From Nothopassalora personata (lineage: Eukaryota > Ascomycota > Dothideomycetes > Mycosphaerellales > Mycosphaerellaceae): a stretch of 64,000 nt of DNA. The notes beneath the pieces were generated by a model, which was not told the origin of the DNA, did no database searches, and saw nothing but the letters and a program-made list of their open reading frames with translations. This document shows, one piece after another, positions 31,834 through 41,776 of this stretch (position 1 is the first letter of the stretch; each line of letters starts with the position of its first letter). The DNA lies in contig CM066291.1 in NCBI GenBank assembly GCA_033816765.1, positions 2,170,001 through 2,234,000 of the forward strand. The letters run 5' to 3'. A program made the position numbers and the translations under genes.

Positions 31834-32620
31834 CATGGCAAGCAAGTTGGAAGCTGAGATGACCGGACAGCGGCCTTTCCGCTTCTTCGATTTGCCGCGC
31901 GAACTGGGAGATGTGGTTTACGTGCTACTTACCACGAACGACAAGTCTTGAGTGAGGAGGAGGGAGGACGCAAGATTGCGAATCTCAGATCCGGTCCAAT
32001 GAGCACGATGCTCTGTATCCAGCACCAGTCCGAATCTTGAATACACTGAGCAGGTACCTCTTCCGCCATTCTTCATCTCCAATCTGCCGACACGCTATTC
32101 AAGTTCGCCAACAAAGTCGACAACCCCCCCCCCCCTCTCCTCACATATTGCAATGACGACCAAGCTGAAAAGTTCCCTCGCTTCCTGCTCAACCACATTC
32201 CACAACATCAACAACACCGGAAGCAGAAGCAGAAGCAGCAGAGTGAAACTTTGACCCACCATCGCTCGCTCGCCATCTCCGTCAAGCTCTCCATCTCAAG
32301 TCTAGCTCGAGCGCCAGATTCGACGAGTCAGATGCCCGAGCATGACCTACGAGAGTGGCTGAAAAGCCTTGCCGCCGTGCCTGGGAAGTCCCTCAGCAGC
32401 TTGTTGCGCACCATGGTGTTCAAGAGCCACTTCGGATCGTGGGAGTCCGCTTATGTGCTAAAGTGCCATGAAGTGTGGTCCGTGGAAGCTGGATCGAGGT
32501 TCTAGAAGGGCTGGATTCCGGAAGGGGAAGACGTTCCCGCAACGGACGACAAGCTCGATGTTCTGATTGCGATACGCAAGGCGGCTCAAGTCTCACGCGG
32601 GGAGAGCACTGACCGTTACT
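31834..32620 (+). pseudogene. F-box/2EXR-like gene remnant
   Basis: An ATG at 31834 opens MASKLEAEMTGQRPFRFFDLPRELGDVVYVLL, and the FFDLPRELxDxVY block is the signature of fungal F-box-like (2EXR) proteins. A TGA stops the frame at about 31951. Further protein-like stretches continue in other frames (for example 32251-32505, ending VWSVEAGSRF, and after its TAG KGWIPEGEDV). A run of 12 C at about 32124-32135 lies between the fragments and may mark an indel. No intron restores one frame, so I call it a remnant of a family that is large in these fungi. The assignment rests mainly on the first 30 residues. Confidence 0.5.
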
Positions 32621-33178
32621 AGCCGCAATACAGATCGGGGGGACGGAGGAATCGATGAGAGCATGGAACTTCCGGACCTACGATTACACTGGGTGGGGGG
32701 GGGGGACGATTTAGTACTTTCTCTGTGACGCAGAGCGTGGTTGGCATTGGACCATTGCAGTTTAAAGCGGAGAACTAGCAGCATATAGACAAGAATCTGC
32801 GCGACTCCGTGTGTGTAAGTGATGAGGCATTCAATGAACGCCACCGCTTCCTCCCCATATGCTCCCTGCTGCTTCTACCGTTCACGGCATCGGCCGCGAG
32901 GTATGAGCAGGCAGCGCTTGAGATCACGGACGCCCGAAGATCAGGATGTTGATCGTGTAGTATATCGCCATCGCCGCTGCTGCCTCAAAGATCTGGCAGG
33001 AGCGCTGGCAAGGGCCCGATCGCTGACCTTGTCGAGGCGGGCTCAAACACTTCGAGTTATGGTGGCCATCGACTACGAGGGAGTAGAGAATGAGATCCTG
33101 GATCGCGACGGAAGTGTACTGGGACATATCTTGCCAATCAGGAAGAAGCATAACCACTGCTCTCGCGGATCACTTCGT
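32621..33178. other. intergenic region, no gene seen
   Basis: About 560 bp between the F-box remnant and the RNase P subunit gene. It contains a run of 11 G at about 32695-32705. The plus-strand frame at 32819-33451 overlaps the antisense of the RPP1 gene and has no recognisable features, though part of it (DYEGVENEILDRDGS) may be further gene debris. Confidence 0.4.
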
Positions 33179-34204
33179 CTAGGCTGCGCTTGCGGCTTCG
33201 TTGGTACTAAGGGCCTCCAATCGAGCTTTGTTCGCCCTCCTCTTGGCCTCCCGCTTACTGATGGGTTTCTCCACTGCAACACCATTCCCAGTGGGATCAT
33301 CATTTTTCCCCGCTTCCCCCTCGGCCTTCCTCTTTCGTCCTTGCTTCTGACTCTGGCCCTCCGCCTCCTTCTGCTTTCCCTTCCCATTCCCTACGACCAC
33401 CTCCTTCTCCACCTGTACCGGCCTCTCCCCTCCAGAAACAACATCCACTAAACCCCTATACCCCGTCCTCTTCAACTTTGCCGTAATAACCACACTCCTA
33501 CACTCCTTTCCCATACCCTCAAAGCCCCTCTCCTGTCCCAATCCCCAAACCGCCGCGAGATTGATGACGTCCCACGGGCCCCTCAACCCAACAGCTCCAG
33601 CCTTGCTTTCCGAGCTCAAGATCACTCCCCGCCCTCTCGTCGCCCGTATCAATTGCGTTGCGTTACTAATCAAGTTCCTCCGTGCCTGCGCATCTCCCAG
33701 CAGACCTTGACTATAGCAAATCTCGATGCGTTTCCCTGCTTTGATCCCTTCGGAGAGCATTTTGAACTTGAAGAAGAACCCTAGCCGGACCGTGAGGTCG
33801 AGGGAGATGATGTCGCAGTCGAGGCTGCCGCATGCGAGTTGAAGGGTTCGTTCATCGGTCGGGCGGAGGGCAAGGACGTCGTAGGGTGCTGAGAGGGCTG
33901 TGAGACGGGCATTCTGGTAGCCGGATTCGGTAAGGGTGAGGGTTAGACGGCGCAGGACTGTGAGCTTTGCCGGGATGTCCTGCTGTGGGAGCGGATCTGG
34001 GATGGCGCATGCCTGGGGGATGTAAGGAGCTGATGTACCGCATCCAACATGATTATGACATACTGTGTCTGTAGGTAGCTTGCCTGTAATGGTGTGGTTC
34101 AACGCAACCACATTGTAGCCCAGCTCATGCGCGAAGGCTAGTGTTCGGGAAAGATGTTGATCGTTGGGTGTATATGGGATGTTGAGGTCATAGAAAGAGG
34201 ACAT
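33179..34204 (-). CDS. RPP1: RNase P/MRP protein subunit Rpp1 (Rpp30)
   Basis: The frame encodes 341 residues. It starts MSSFYDLNIPYTPND, then LGYNVVALNHTITGKLP, and later YDVLALRPTDERTLQLACGSLDCDIISLDL, all typical of the TIM-barrel-like Rpp30/Rpp1 family. GIKAGKRIEICYSQGLLGD and FEGMGKECRSVVITAK follow. The protein is a subunit of RNase P and RNase MRP, which process pre-tRNA 5' ends and pre-rRNA. The C-terminal 80 residues are Lys/Gln-rich with KRKAEG and KREAKRRANKAR, likely nuclear localisation or RNA contact. An in-frame 51-bp stretch at 34013-34063 starts GTATGT and ends CCCCAG; it is probably an intron, which would reduce the protein to 324 residues. Confidence 0.92.
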   Translation of the reverse strand: MSSFYDLNIPYTPNDQHLSRTLAFAHELGYNVVALNHTITGKLPTDTVCHNHVGCGTSAPYIPQACAIPDPLPQQDIPAKLTVLRRLTLTLTESGYQNARLTALSAPYDVLALRPTDERTLQLACGSLDCDIISLDLTVRLGFFFKFKMLSEGIKAGKRIEICYSQGLLGDAQARRNLISNATQLIRATRGRGVILSSESKAGAVGLRGPWDVINLAAVWGLGQERGFEGMGKECRSVVITAKLKRTGYRGLVDVVSGGERPVQVEKEVVVGNGKGKQKEAEGQSQKQGRKRKAEGEAGKNDDPTGNGVAVEKPISKREAKRRANKARLEALSTNEAASAA

Positions 34205-34795
34205 GTTTGCGGTGCGATGGGACTGTCCACTTCTTGCGCATTGCTTGAACGTGGCTGGGTTAGTGTGAGCAGAGTCGCATGTTCACATGTGTAATGTGTA
34301 AGTGAAAGCTCGAAGACGCGAGGTGAGTAAGAAAGTTGGAGCCCTCTTCTTGACAGGATTTGGATGGTGGATCGCATCGGTGCGCTAGCTGTAGTCCCGA
34401 CATGGCAGCAATGATCGCCGCTGGGTTTTGGCTGATGTTTCTCTTCTGCTTCAACTTCACTTTCGACCACACACACACACACTCTAGCAGCCTGGATTTA
34501 CTCCGGAAAATATCATGCCGGCCTCAGCAGATACAATGTGGGCCGGGCGTTATCCTCGCAAGACTCTAATGCCGGTGGACGGGCTTCGGCGTCGACCAGA
34601 ACGGTCACGGTTCGATCATCGAGGCTTTAAAGAAGTCTCAGTCCTGAGTCTTGCTACTGCCTTAGCAGGAAATCGGCAATGACGAGAGCGACGACGCGAC
34701 CGAAAAGCGAGCCGACCGCTACGGTAGCCATAATTAATATACGGCTCCACGTGGACTATCAAGGCCGAGCCATCTGCCAGCATATAGACCATCTA
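34205..34795. other. spacer between T-C-A enzyme 3' end and RPP1 5' end
   Basis: About 590 bp holding the RPP1 promoter and the 3' end of the next gene. It contains a short CA repeat near 34470. No gene seen. Confidence 0.5.
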
Positions 34796-37700
34796 TCAGC
34801 TCTCCCTCTTCACCATAGCCTGAGCAACCATCCGTCTCTGCACCTTCCCTGTCGCAGTCTTCGGAATATCCTCACAAAACCACACCTTCGCAGGCACCTT
34901 AAACGCACTAACCTTCTCCCCGATCCACTTCTTCAATTCCCGTTCCTCCAGCTTCTCTCCCTCCTTCAGCTTGACAGCAGCGCCCACATCCTGCCCATAC
35001 CCCTCACTATCCATCGCAAACGTCACAACTTCCGCGATAGAGTCGTGCTGTCCAGTAGTATTGTCCAGCTCCACCGGCGAAATTTTCTCCCCGCCCTTGT
35101 TAATCATTTCTTTCAATCGGCCCGTCAGGATGAGGTATCCGTCCTCATCGAATTTTCCTTGATCACCGGTGCGGAAGAAGCCGGATTTGGTGAATTCTTT
35201 CTTGTTGGCTTCCTCGTTGTCCAAGTACCCGTGCGTGACATTTGGACCGCGGATACTGACTTCGCCTTCCTCGCCGTCTCCCACTTCGTTCCCCTCAGCA
35301 TCGAGGAGGACCATGTCAATACCTTGTGGCTTACCGACTGAACCAGGTTTCTGCTCGCCGTCCAGAGGGTTTGAAGCCATGAGATGCGATGCTTCTGTCA
35401 TGGCGTAGCTTTCCACTATTGGTGCTTGGAATTCTTTTGCAAGCTGGTTGAAGAGACTTGGAGCAAGCTGGGAGGAGCAGGATCTGATGAAGCGGATGGA
35501 GGGGAGGGGATCCGGTGGAGGAAACTGGAGGATCAGACGATGCATGGAGGGTGTCGCGCTGTACCAGTTCGCGCCGTGTTTGAGGAACGTCTCCCAGAAT
35601 GAGGGTTCTAGCTTTGGAGGCACGATTGCAGAACCCCCTGAGTATAGTGGTGAAAGAAATGAGGCCAGGAGACCGTGGACGTGGAAGAGTGGCATGATGA
35701 GCATTGTACGATCAGCCGGAGTGAGCTTGTAGGTCCGGCAGATGTTGGCGATGTTGGACATCAGGTTCTTGTGGGTGAGTGGAACGGCCTTGGGGCGTCC
35801 GGTCGTGCCGGATGTGTGCAGTACCAGTGCGATGTCGTCTTCTTCGGCTTGGAGAATTTTCTGAGGTTTCTGTTCCTCGAGCTTGCCTTTCTCCTTGATA
35901 TCCAGCACAATCTTCTGCCCGTCCCAGTAGCATTCTGCAATGGCCGCTTTGTATTTCCTCGCCGCCTCGACAGCAGGACCAGCTTGCGCATACGCATCCC
36001 TCGGTATGACTACGAGAGCTGATCCCAAGTCATGGATGTAGAATTCAAACTCGTCCTGCTTATATCCTGGATTGAGTGGCGCGGCGATGCCTCGTTGCCA
36101 CGTTGCGGCCAGAAAGACTGTGATCAGCTCGACTGAGTTGGCCAGCGCGATGGAAACAGCAGAACCTTTCTCAATTCCCAGCGATGCAAGGTCCTGCTGA
36201 AGTTCGCCAATTGCATCGTGCAGTTGCTGATGTGAAAAAGTCAAGTCTTCATCGCTGGGCACAATCAACGCATCGTCGGACATGGATTGTGACCGGAATA
36301 GGTGTGTCAGTGTCTTCGGCGTGTCTTCGTCATTGGGCAGAGCTTGATTCTTTGCTTTACTCGACGGCTGTTCCGACCGAGAGGCCAGATGAGGGCATAA
36401 ATCCTTTATTAAGACATTGCTCCTCCACTCGCCAGGACTCTCCAGGATTCTGCTCAGCATCTGATCGTACTGTTCGACGATGTGCTCCACGCGCTCAGCT
36501 GTGATGAAATGCTCGTCATATCGCGCCCAGATTTGCAGCTTATCATCAATAGGTGTTAGCATCACATACAGGCCGTAGTGCCCTCGTGTCTGTGTCCATA
36601 GGCCTTCTATCGATTTCAGGCTGTGCTCCAACCCTGATGCATCTTTGGCCGTTGCTGCTGCACTGAAGTCAGACTTTGGAGGTTGAGGTAGCAGAGCGCA
36701 CTGCAGGTACCGCTTGTGACCGAAGAACTCCTGCATGGCCTGTCCGGCAAATGGCTCGTGGGGAATTCCCTTGACAGTGCCGTCTTGGACTTTCTGTAGC
36801 ACATCTAGTAGCTTCTCATTGCCATCCAGACGCCGCCGAATCGGGACCATCGACCACAATGGACCTATGATATCTTCAATGCCCTCTACCGGTAAGTGCC
36901 GACAGCTGCGGAAGGCACAATAGAATATGTCATCAGACTTTGACTCGTTCGACATCATTAGGGTCCAGGCGACTTGTGTTATGGTATCGAAGCTGATCTT
37001 GTTATTTTGACGTGCCGTGTACGACATCGTCCTGGTAATGGTGTTCGGCACAGAGGTCAAGTATTCACGCTTACGGTTGTCCTTGAAAAGCAGCTCGTGG
37101 CTTTTCAATCCTTCTAGCTGCTTTGTCCAGTAACCAATACTCTTACGTTCATCCAATGTTGAAACATAGTCAGCGAACTTCCGGAACGGTGGTCTGGGGG
37201 GTTTGCTTGCGAAGGCATCTGGATTCTCGAAACATCCTTTCACGTCCTCTAATGTTGCCGTCTTGGAAAATCGGTCATAGATCGTATGGTTCTGGTGATG
37301 CGAATTAGCATGTTTCAAGGACTCCAGACGGAGAGCTCACCATAGTCCACACAACGAAGCTCTTCCCCTGATCGTGGACAATACCATATCGACATAGTGC
37401 ACCTCCATAGCTTGGCTATAGTCAGCGACTGACCAAGAACAGCCCAAAAGCTGAACAAACTTACCACATCCGCCGAGCAAGTTCTTTCCGCTTGAATGTC
37501 TCGACATCCCCTTCGTATGTGATCCACTTGATTGTATCTCGCGTTACTACCTGGTAGTACTCTCCTTCATGCTGGGCAACTCGTGTCCGAAATGACGGCA
37601 CTCTATCTCTTATGAGTTCGAACGTGCTCTTCGCTCGGTCGAGACTGTGTGGTCCAACTTCGAAAACCGCCTGGAAGTGCCAGGCGCCTAGACCATGGCT

Positions 37701-38093
37701 TGCTTGCATAAGTTCGCGTTGGAAAGGCGGAGCAGGAAGGATATCCTCGAGGTCTTCGTTTGAGATGTCGCATTGAGCCCGGCATGCATCTATGATCTGC
37801 CATGCTGATATCAGGTTTCGCGGCTGCGCTTGTATCTTTGTGTCTGTATCCCTTCCAATGCTAGTACCGCTGCTGGCTTGAGCTGCTGCTGCCATTTGCT
37901 TTAGGGTAGAGTTCTCGAAGATCTTCTGAGCTGGCAGCTGAAGGCCATGTTTTGACGCAAGACCAGCTAACTTGATGGCTGAAACGCTGTCGCCACCGAT
38001 CCGGAAGTAGTCTGCATCGTCCTGTATGTCTTTCTCGTCACGATCCAAATTTGTGCTCCAGAGCTTTTTCAACTGGCTCTCCACCTCGGCCAT
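34796..38093 (-). CDS. NRPS-like enzyme with carrier-condensation-adenylation (T-C-A) order
   Basis: Three exons, 37465-38093, 37341-37410 and 34796-37291, encode 1064 residues; introns of 54 and 49 bp keep phase. An in-frame ATG at 38141 could add 16 residues. Residues 1-80 are a carrier domain with the phosphopantetheine serine in YFRIGGDSVSAIKL (Ser36). A condensation domain follows (about 110-540), starting ISNEDLEDILPAPPFQREL. Its active-site HHxxxDG is altered to NHTIYDR: the second His and Asp remain but the first His and the Gly are lost. The C-terminal adenylating domain (about 560-1060) has HTSGTTGRPKAVPLTH, YAMTEASH, FRTGDQGKFDEDGY, GRLKEMINKGGEKISP and PKTATGKVQRR. It resembles peroxisomal Pcs60/oxalyl-CoA synthetase more than NRPS A domains. 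There is no final carrier or reductase domain. Product unknown. Confidence 0.88.
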
Positions 38094-39011
38094 CTTCTGG
38101 ACGACGCTGGTGGGATAGACAAAGGCGGAGAGGCATTGCAACAGGAAGACGACACTGGCGCCGAGGTCTACTTATCTACGTGTCTACGTGATCGTATCTG
38201 TGCATCGTGATGATCTTACGACATCTTGGCTTCGTCTCTTGAACAAGAATTGGCAGCTTTGTTGCACACTCCATGGATGGGCTCGGCCATGGCAGTTGGC
38301 TTATTGGCTTTGACGTAGGTGTACCGCGCGCAGAAGATTTTAGCAAAATGCCTATTGGACGGTCGCCCGTGGTGTTTGTTGGTGGAAAGACAGCAGATCA
38401 CTCGTCTGTCTTGGAGCGACACCAACATGTTGTGGAGATCAAGATTCAATGCGTGGAGGGACAGTGGGAGGTGGTTGTCGAATCGGGAGAGGAGAGGAGC
38501 CGAGACTTGGCGGCGATGAAGCTGTCGGCAAACATCGGGTGGCCATAGTAATATTCTACTCAGCACTTCGCAATTGCAAACAAACATGACTGTCATTAGG
38601 CTGGTGCCCCGCCGCGAACAGGCCTGCCATTGCCAAGACGGCTCTGCTCACAGAAGCATCTCGCGGGAGCACCAATGCACCAATGCACCAATGCACCAAT
38701 GGTCATGGCGCATCACGAGTCCGCTGATCGGCACGCAGGTGAATCGTATTTCTAGCGTCAACGGCGATCTGAGGCCGTTCTGTCATCATCGGCGCGCTGC
38801 AGCTCGAAGCATGTGGCAGATGCTCCCTCGAACGTACACAATCTTGCCGTTGTTGGCAGATCGTGGTCGAACAGGGAGGAGCACCGCGTGTACGCCTCCA
38901 ACATCGAAACCCATCATCACCGCTTGCATCATGACACACTGACATCCACATTGACCGTCGCGCGACGTGGATACAATTGAGCGCGCACCGAATTGGAGCC
39001 ATCACGTCACA
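38094..39011. promoter_or_regulatory. divergent promoter of T-C-A enzyme and MFS transporter
   Basis: About 0.9 kb between divergent starts. It contains four tandem GCACCAAT octamers (38669-38700), each with a CCAAT box. Frames crossing the region on both strands have no recognisable features. Confidence 0.55.
38669..38700 (+). promoter_or_regulatory. four tandem CCAAT boxes
   Basis: The octamer GCACCAAT is repeated four times without interruption, placing CCAAT pentamers exactly 8 bp apart. CCAAT is the core site of the HAP/CBC complex. The location about 310 bp upstream of the MFS start suggests a promoter role, but an accidental microsatellite is possible. Confidence 0.5.
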
Positions 39012-40645
39012 ATGGCGGACGAGAAGAACCCCGACGCAGAGGATGAAGCCCAGAAAACCGCCACAGACTGGTGGGGACCAGACGACACAGGCAACCCTCA
39101 GAACTGGTCAACCAAGCAGAAGATATACCACACCATCGTGCCGCCGGCCGTAGGATTTCTATGCCCTTTCGGAAGTTCCGTTTACACCCCTGGCCACAAA
39201 CAGGTGATGCAACAGTTCGATGTTTCCCGAGAGACAGCTATCCTCCCATTCTGCTTCTACCTGCTTGGACTTTCCTTTGGGCCTATCATAGCTGCGCCGA
39301 CGAGCGAGACATTCGGGAGGCGCATCGTGTACCTCGCGGCACTACCAATCTTCGCGGCATTCACGCTTGGAGCTGGGTTCTCGCAGGGCATTGTGGCATT
39401 GATAGTATGCCGCTTCTTTGCTGGGTTATGTGAGCTGCTCACATCGTTGATGAAGAATCCGACAGTCGCGCTAATCCCATTCTCCAGTCTCAAGCCCCGG
39501 CCTCAGCATCGGCACAGGGACAATTTCTGATGTCTGGCCGCCCGAGAAGCGAGGCTCGCCAATGTCCATCTTCATTTTCATGGTACAGATGGGACCTGCT
39601 CTCGGCCCAGTCATAGGTGGCTTCGTCGTCCAAGGAGAGAATTGGCGATGGACACAATGGGTCATCCTCTTCGGCATCGCTATAACTTTCGCAATCACGC
39701 TGCCCATGTCAGAGACATACAAAAAGACCATCCTCCAGTCCCGAGCTAAGAAGCTTGGCATACCTGGACCCCAGGAGCCCGACCGGACATTCTTCGAGAC
39801 TGTGAAATTCTTCGCCACTAAGACGGTCACCCGACCTCTCCACATGCTGTTCACAGAACCGATAGTGACTCTCTTCGATCTCTACGTGGCGTTCAACTTC
39901 GGCCTTCTCAACGCATTCTTCGCAGCGTGAGTAGAATTAAGTGTGCTAGCCTAGGCACCTTCATGCGTCCGAGACATCTGCTGACCATGTGCGCTTTACC
40001 CTTAGGTTCTCTTGGGTGTTCGAAACCGTGTATGGGTTTGGTACAGCCAGTACTGGCCTCACATATCTTGGCCAAGCCGCTGGCAGTCTTGTTGGGTTGT
40101 GCATCATGCTCTACACATATCGATACTACTGGACCCGCGAATCGCAGAAAGCGAAGAAGCAAGACCCAAGCGGGAAAATGTCCCCCGATAAGCGCTTGAT
40201 CGTGGCCATGATCGGAGCGCCGATGATCCCCGTCAGTCTCTTCTGGTTTGGTTGGACGGCGAGCCCATCGATCCACTGGATTAGTCCGGTCATTGCTGAG
40301 GCATTCTTCAGCTGTGGCAACATTCTGGTCTTCACCTGTGCGAGTCTGTATCTCACAGACTGTTACGGCGCGCTTTATGGTGCTTCTGCTTGGAGCTCGA
40401 ACACGTCGTTGAGGTATTTATTCGCCTTTATATTTCCGTTGTTCGCCGTGCAGGTATGCTCAATCGCCAAAATCCATGCTGCAGTCAAGTTGCTGAAAAT
40501 CAGACAGATGTACGAAGGACCAGGTGTCGGCTGGGCAACAAGTCTGCTCGGATTCATCAGCGTCTTACTCGTGCCGATACCTTTCGCATTCTCAAGGTAC
40601 GGCGCTCGGCTGAGGAGTAAGAGTAGCTATGTATCCGGAGAATGA
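39012..40645 (+). CDS. MFS transporter, drug/polyamine H+ antiporter type
   Basis: Four exons, 39012-39429, 39488-39926, 40006-40453 and 40508-40645, encode 480 residues; introns of 58, 79 and 54 bp keep phase. I choose the ATG at 39012 (context CACAATGG) over the one at 38967. A soluble N-terminus with the fungal DHA1 motif NPQNWS is followed by about 12 hydrophobic segments. Family marks are PTSETFGRRIVY (the G-x-x-x-D-R/G-R-R loop after TM2), SPGLSIGTGTISDVWPPEKRG (TM4-5), GPALGPVIGGF (antiporter motif C) and, after the third splice, QMYEGPGVGWATSLLG. It should export small molecules at the plasma membrane. It is divergent from the T-C-A enzyme gene and is the obvious candidate exporter for its product. 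Confidence 0.92.
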
Positions 40646-41088
40646 GATTCACCAAGTGCATTCCCAGCGATGCTGAAGCCATCACCTAATACTCGAGCCT
40701 CCATTCCCTGAACTAACATACTTCTACACATTCTCGATAACGGCATCCAGCCCACCCTGCCCTGCCCTGCCCTGCCCATCCGAGAGCTCTCCATCCTGCG
40801 AATCATCATCACAAGGCGGCAAAGCCCGCACCGTTCCCCGCGACCTAAGACACTGCTCTTCGCCACTATTCCTCCGCGGATGAAGGCTCGACGGACCAGG
40901 CAGACCATCGTACTGCTGACAGATCGTTCTATTGCCTCTCCCACAACAATCGTCGATGGTGACTGTATCTCCCATATTGGAATTGATGGCGACCAGGTCG
41001 TCAGTCGTGCTAAAGGCACGAATACCATTAAGCAGAACATCCCGAGGTGATCCATTTTTCGGACAATCCCCTCAGCTACGGTATGGTA
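40646..41088. other. boundary region with possible truncated gene end
   Basis: Ordinary-composition DNA between the MFS gene and the repeat block. On the minus strand, 40724-41055 is open and reads DVLLNGIRAFSTTDDL then DDCCGRGNRTICQQYDG, with several Cys and an acidic end, stopping at 40724. It could be the 3' end of a gene cut off by transposons, but a TGA lies just upstream and I cannot identify it. A CCCTG pentamer repeat (about four units) sits near 40757-40780. Confidence 0.35.
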
Positions 41089-41578
41089 CAGCTACACCGC
41101 AAAAGTCTGTACCCTGACGTTATATAAAACACGTCTCTACGCGTCGCGCTTTCTACCTTCCTTTCTTTATACTACTACAATATAACACTACGTACTCCGT
41201 TAGCGCCTATATCTTCTAATTATTAAAAGCATTATAAGTTTAGTCCTTAGCGAAGAGCTCGTTAGTATAGGGTTACTAAGTATAGCGCTATATCGTCGTA
41301 GATTACGGACAAGGAAAATCTTAATGCGAACAGCGTGAAGAAGTCTATCTATTGCACTAAGGCTAATAGCACTACCCTTACTAAATACCGCTTCGGTAGG
41401 CCTAAGACGTATATAAAGCGTAACGAAAGACATATTATTCGTTTAGTAAGAAATAACCTAAAGATAACTTATAAGGACCTCCGATAACGTACTAGTCTTA
41501 CGCTTTCGAATAATACCCTCCTTCGTATTTTAGACGTCTATAACATTAAGAATTAGAGGTATATAAAGGGACTATACC
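41089..41578 (+). mobile_element. Tc1/mariner transposon remnant
   Basis: From about 41180 to 41578 the plus strand gives a broken frame with GRPKTYIKRNERHIIRLVRN, then NNLKITYKDLR, a stop, and LTLSNNTLLRILDVYNIKN. This matches the helix-turn-helix N-terminal part of Tc1/mariner transposases. Sequence is TA-rich with RIP-type stops. The left end may be near 41089, where TACAGCTACACCGCAAAAGT looks like an inverted-repeat terminus after a TA. The right part, including the DDE domain, is lost where the next element begins at 41579. Confidence 0.65.
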
Positions 41579-41776
41579 TATAAGGGTAGCCTATAGCTAA
41601 CCCTTATATATAATGCGGCTATACCCGGCTTAGTATACCGTACGTAACGCGCATACGTATACTAGGAGACGCGTATAGCGTCTATAGAAGAAAGTAAGCT
41701 TTAGTTTATCTACGATTAGAAGATCTTAGGCGTACTATATATTACGATATCCCCTTATAGCCTAACGGTCCTTATA
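41579..41776 (+). repeat. 198-bp LTR of Gypsy family 2 (left, 5' copy)
   Basis: The sequence is the reverse complement of the LTRs at 46713-46910 and 52017-52214, with the same length of 198 bp. It begins TATAAGGGTAGCC (TG altered to TA) and ends CGGTCCTTATA. The internal region follows directly in the same orientation as in the full copy. Confidence 0.85.

Noticed and set aside
32124..32705. C12 and G11 runs as a meaningful inverted pair
   Set aside because: They are about 560 bp apart with unrelated flanks; slippage-prone homopolymers or sequencing artefacts are simpler explanations.
34679..35341. 220-codon plus-strand frame
   Set aside because: It is antisense to the 3' end of the T-C-A enzyme gene.
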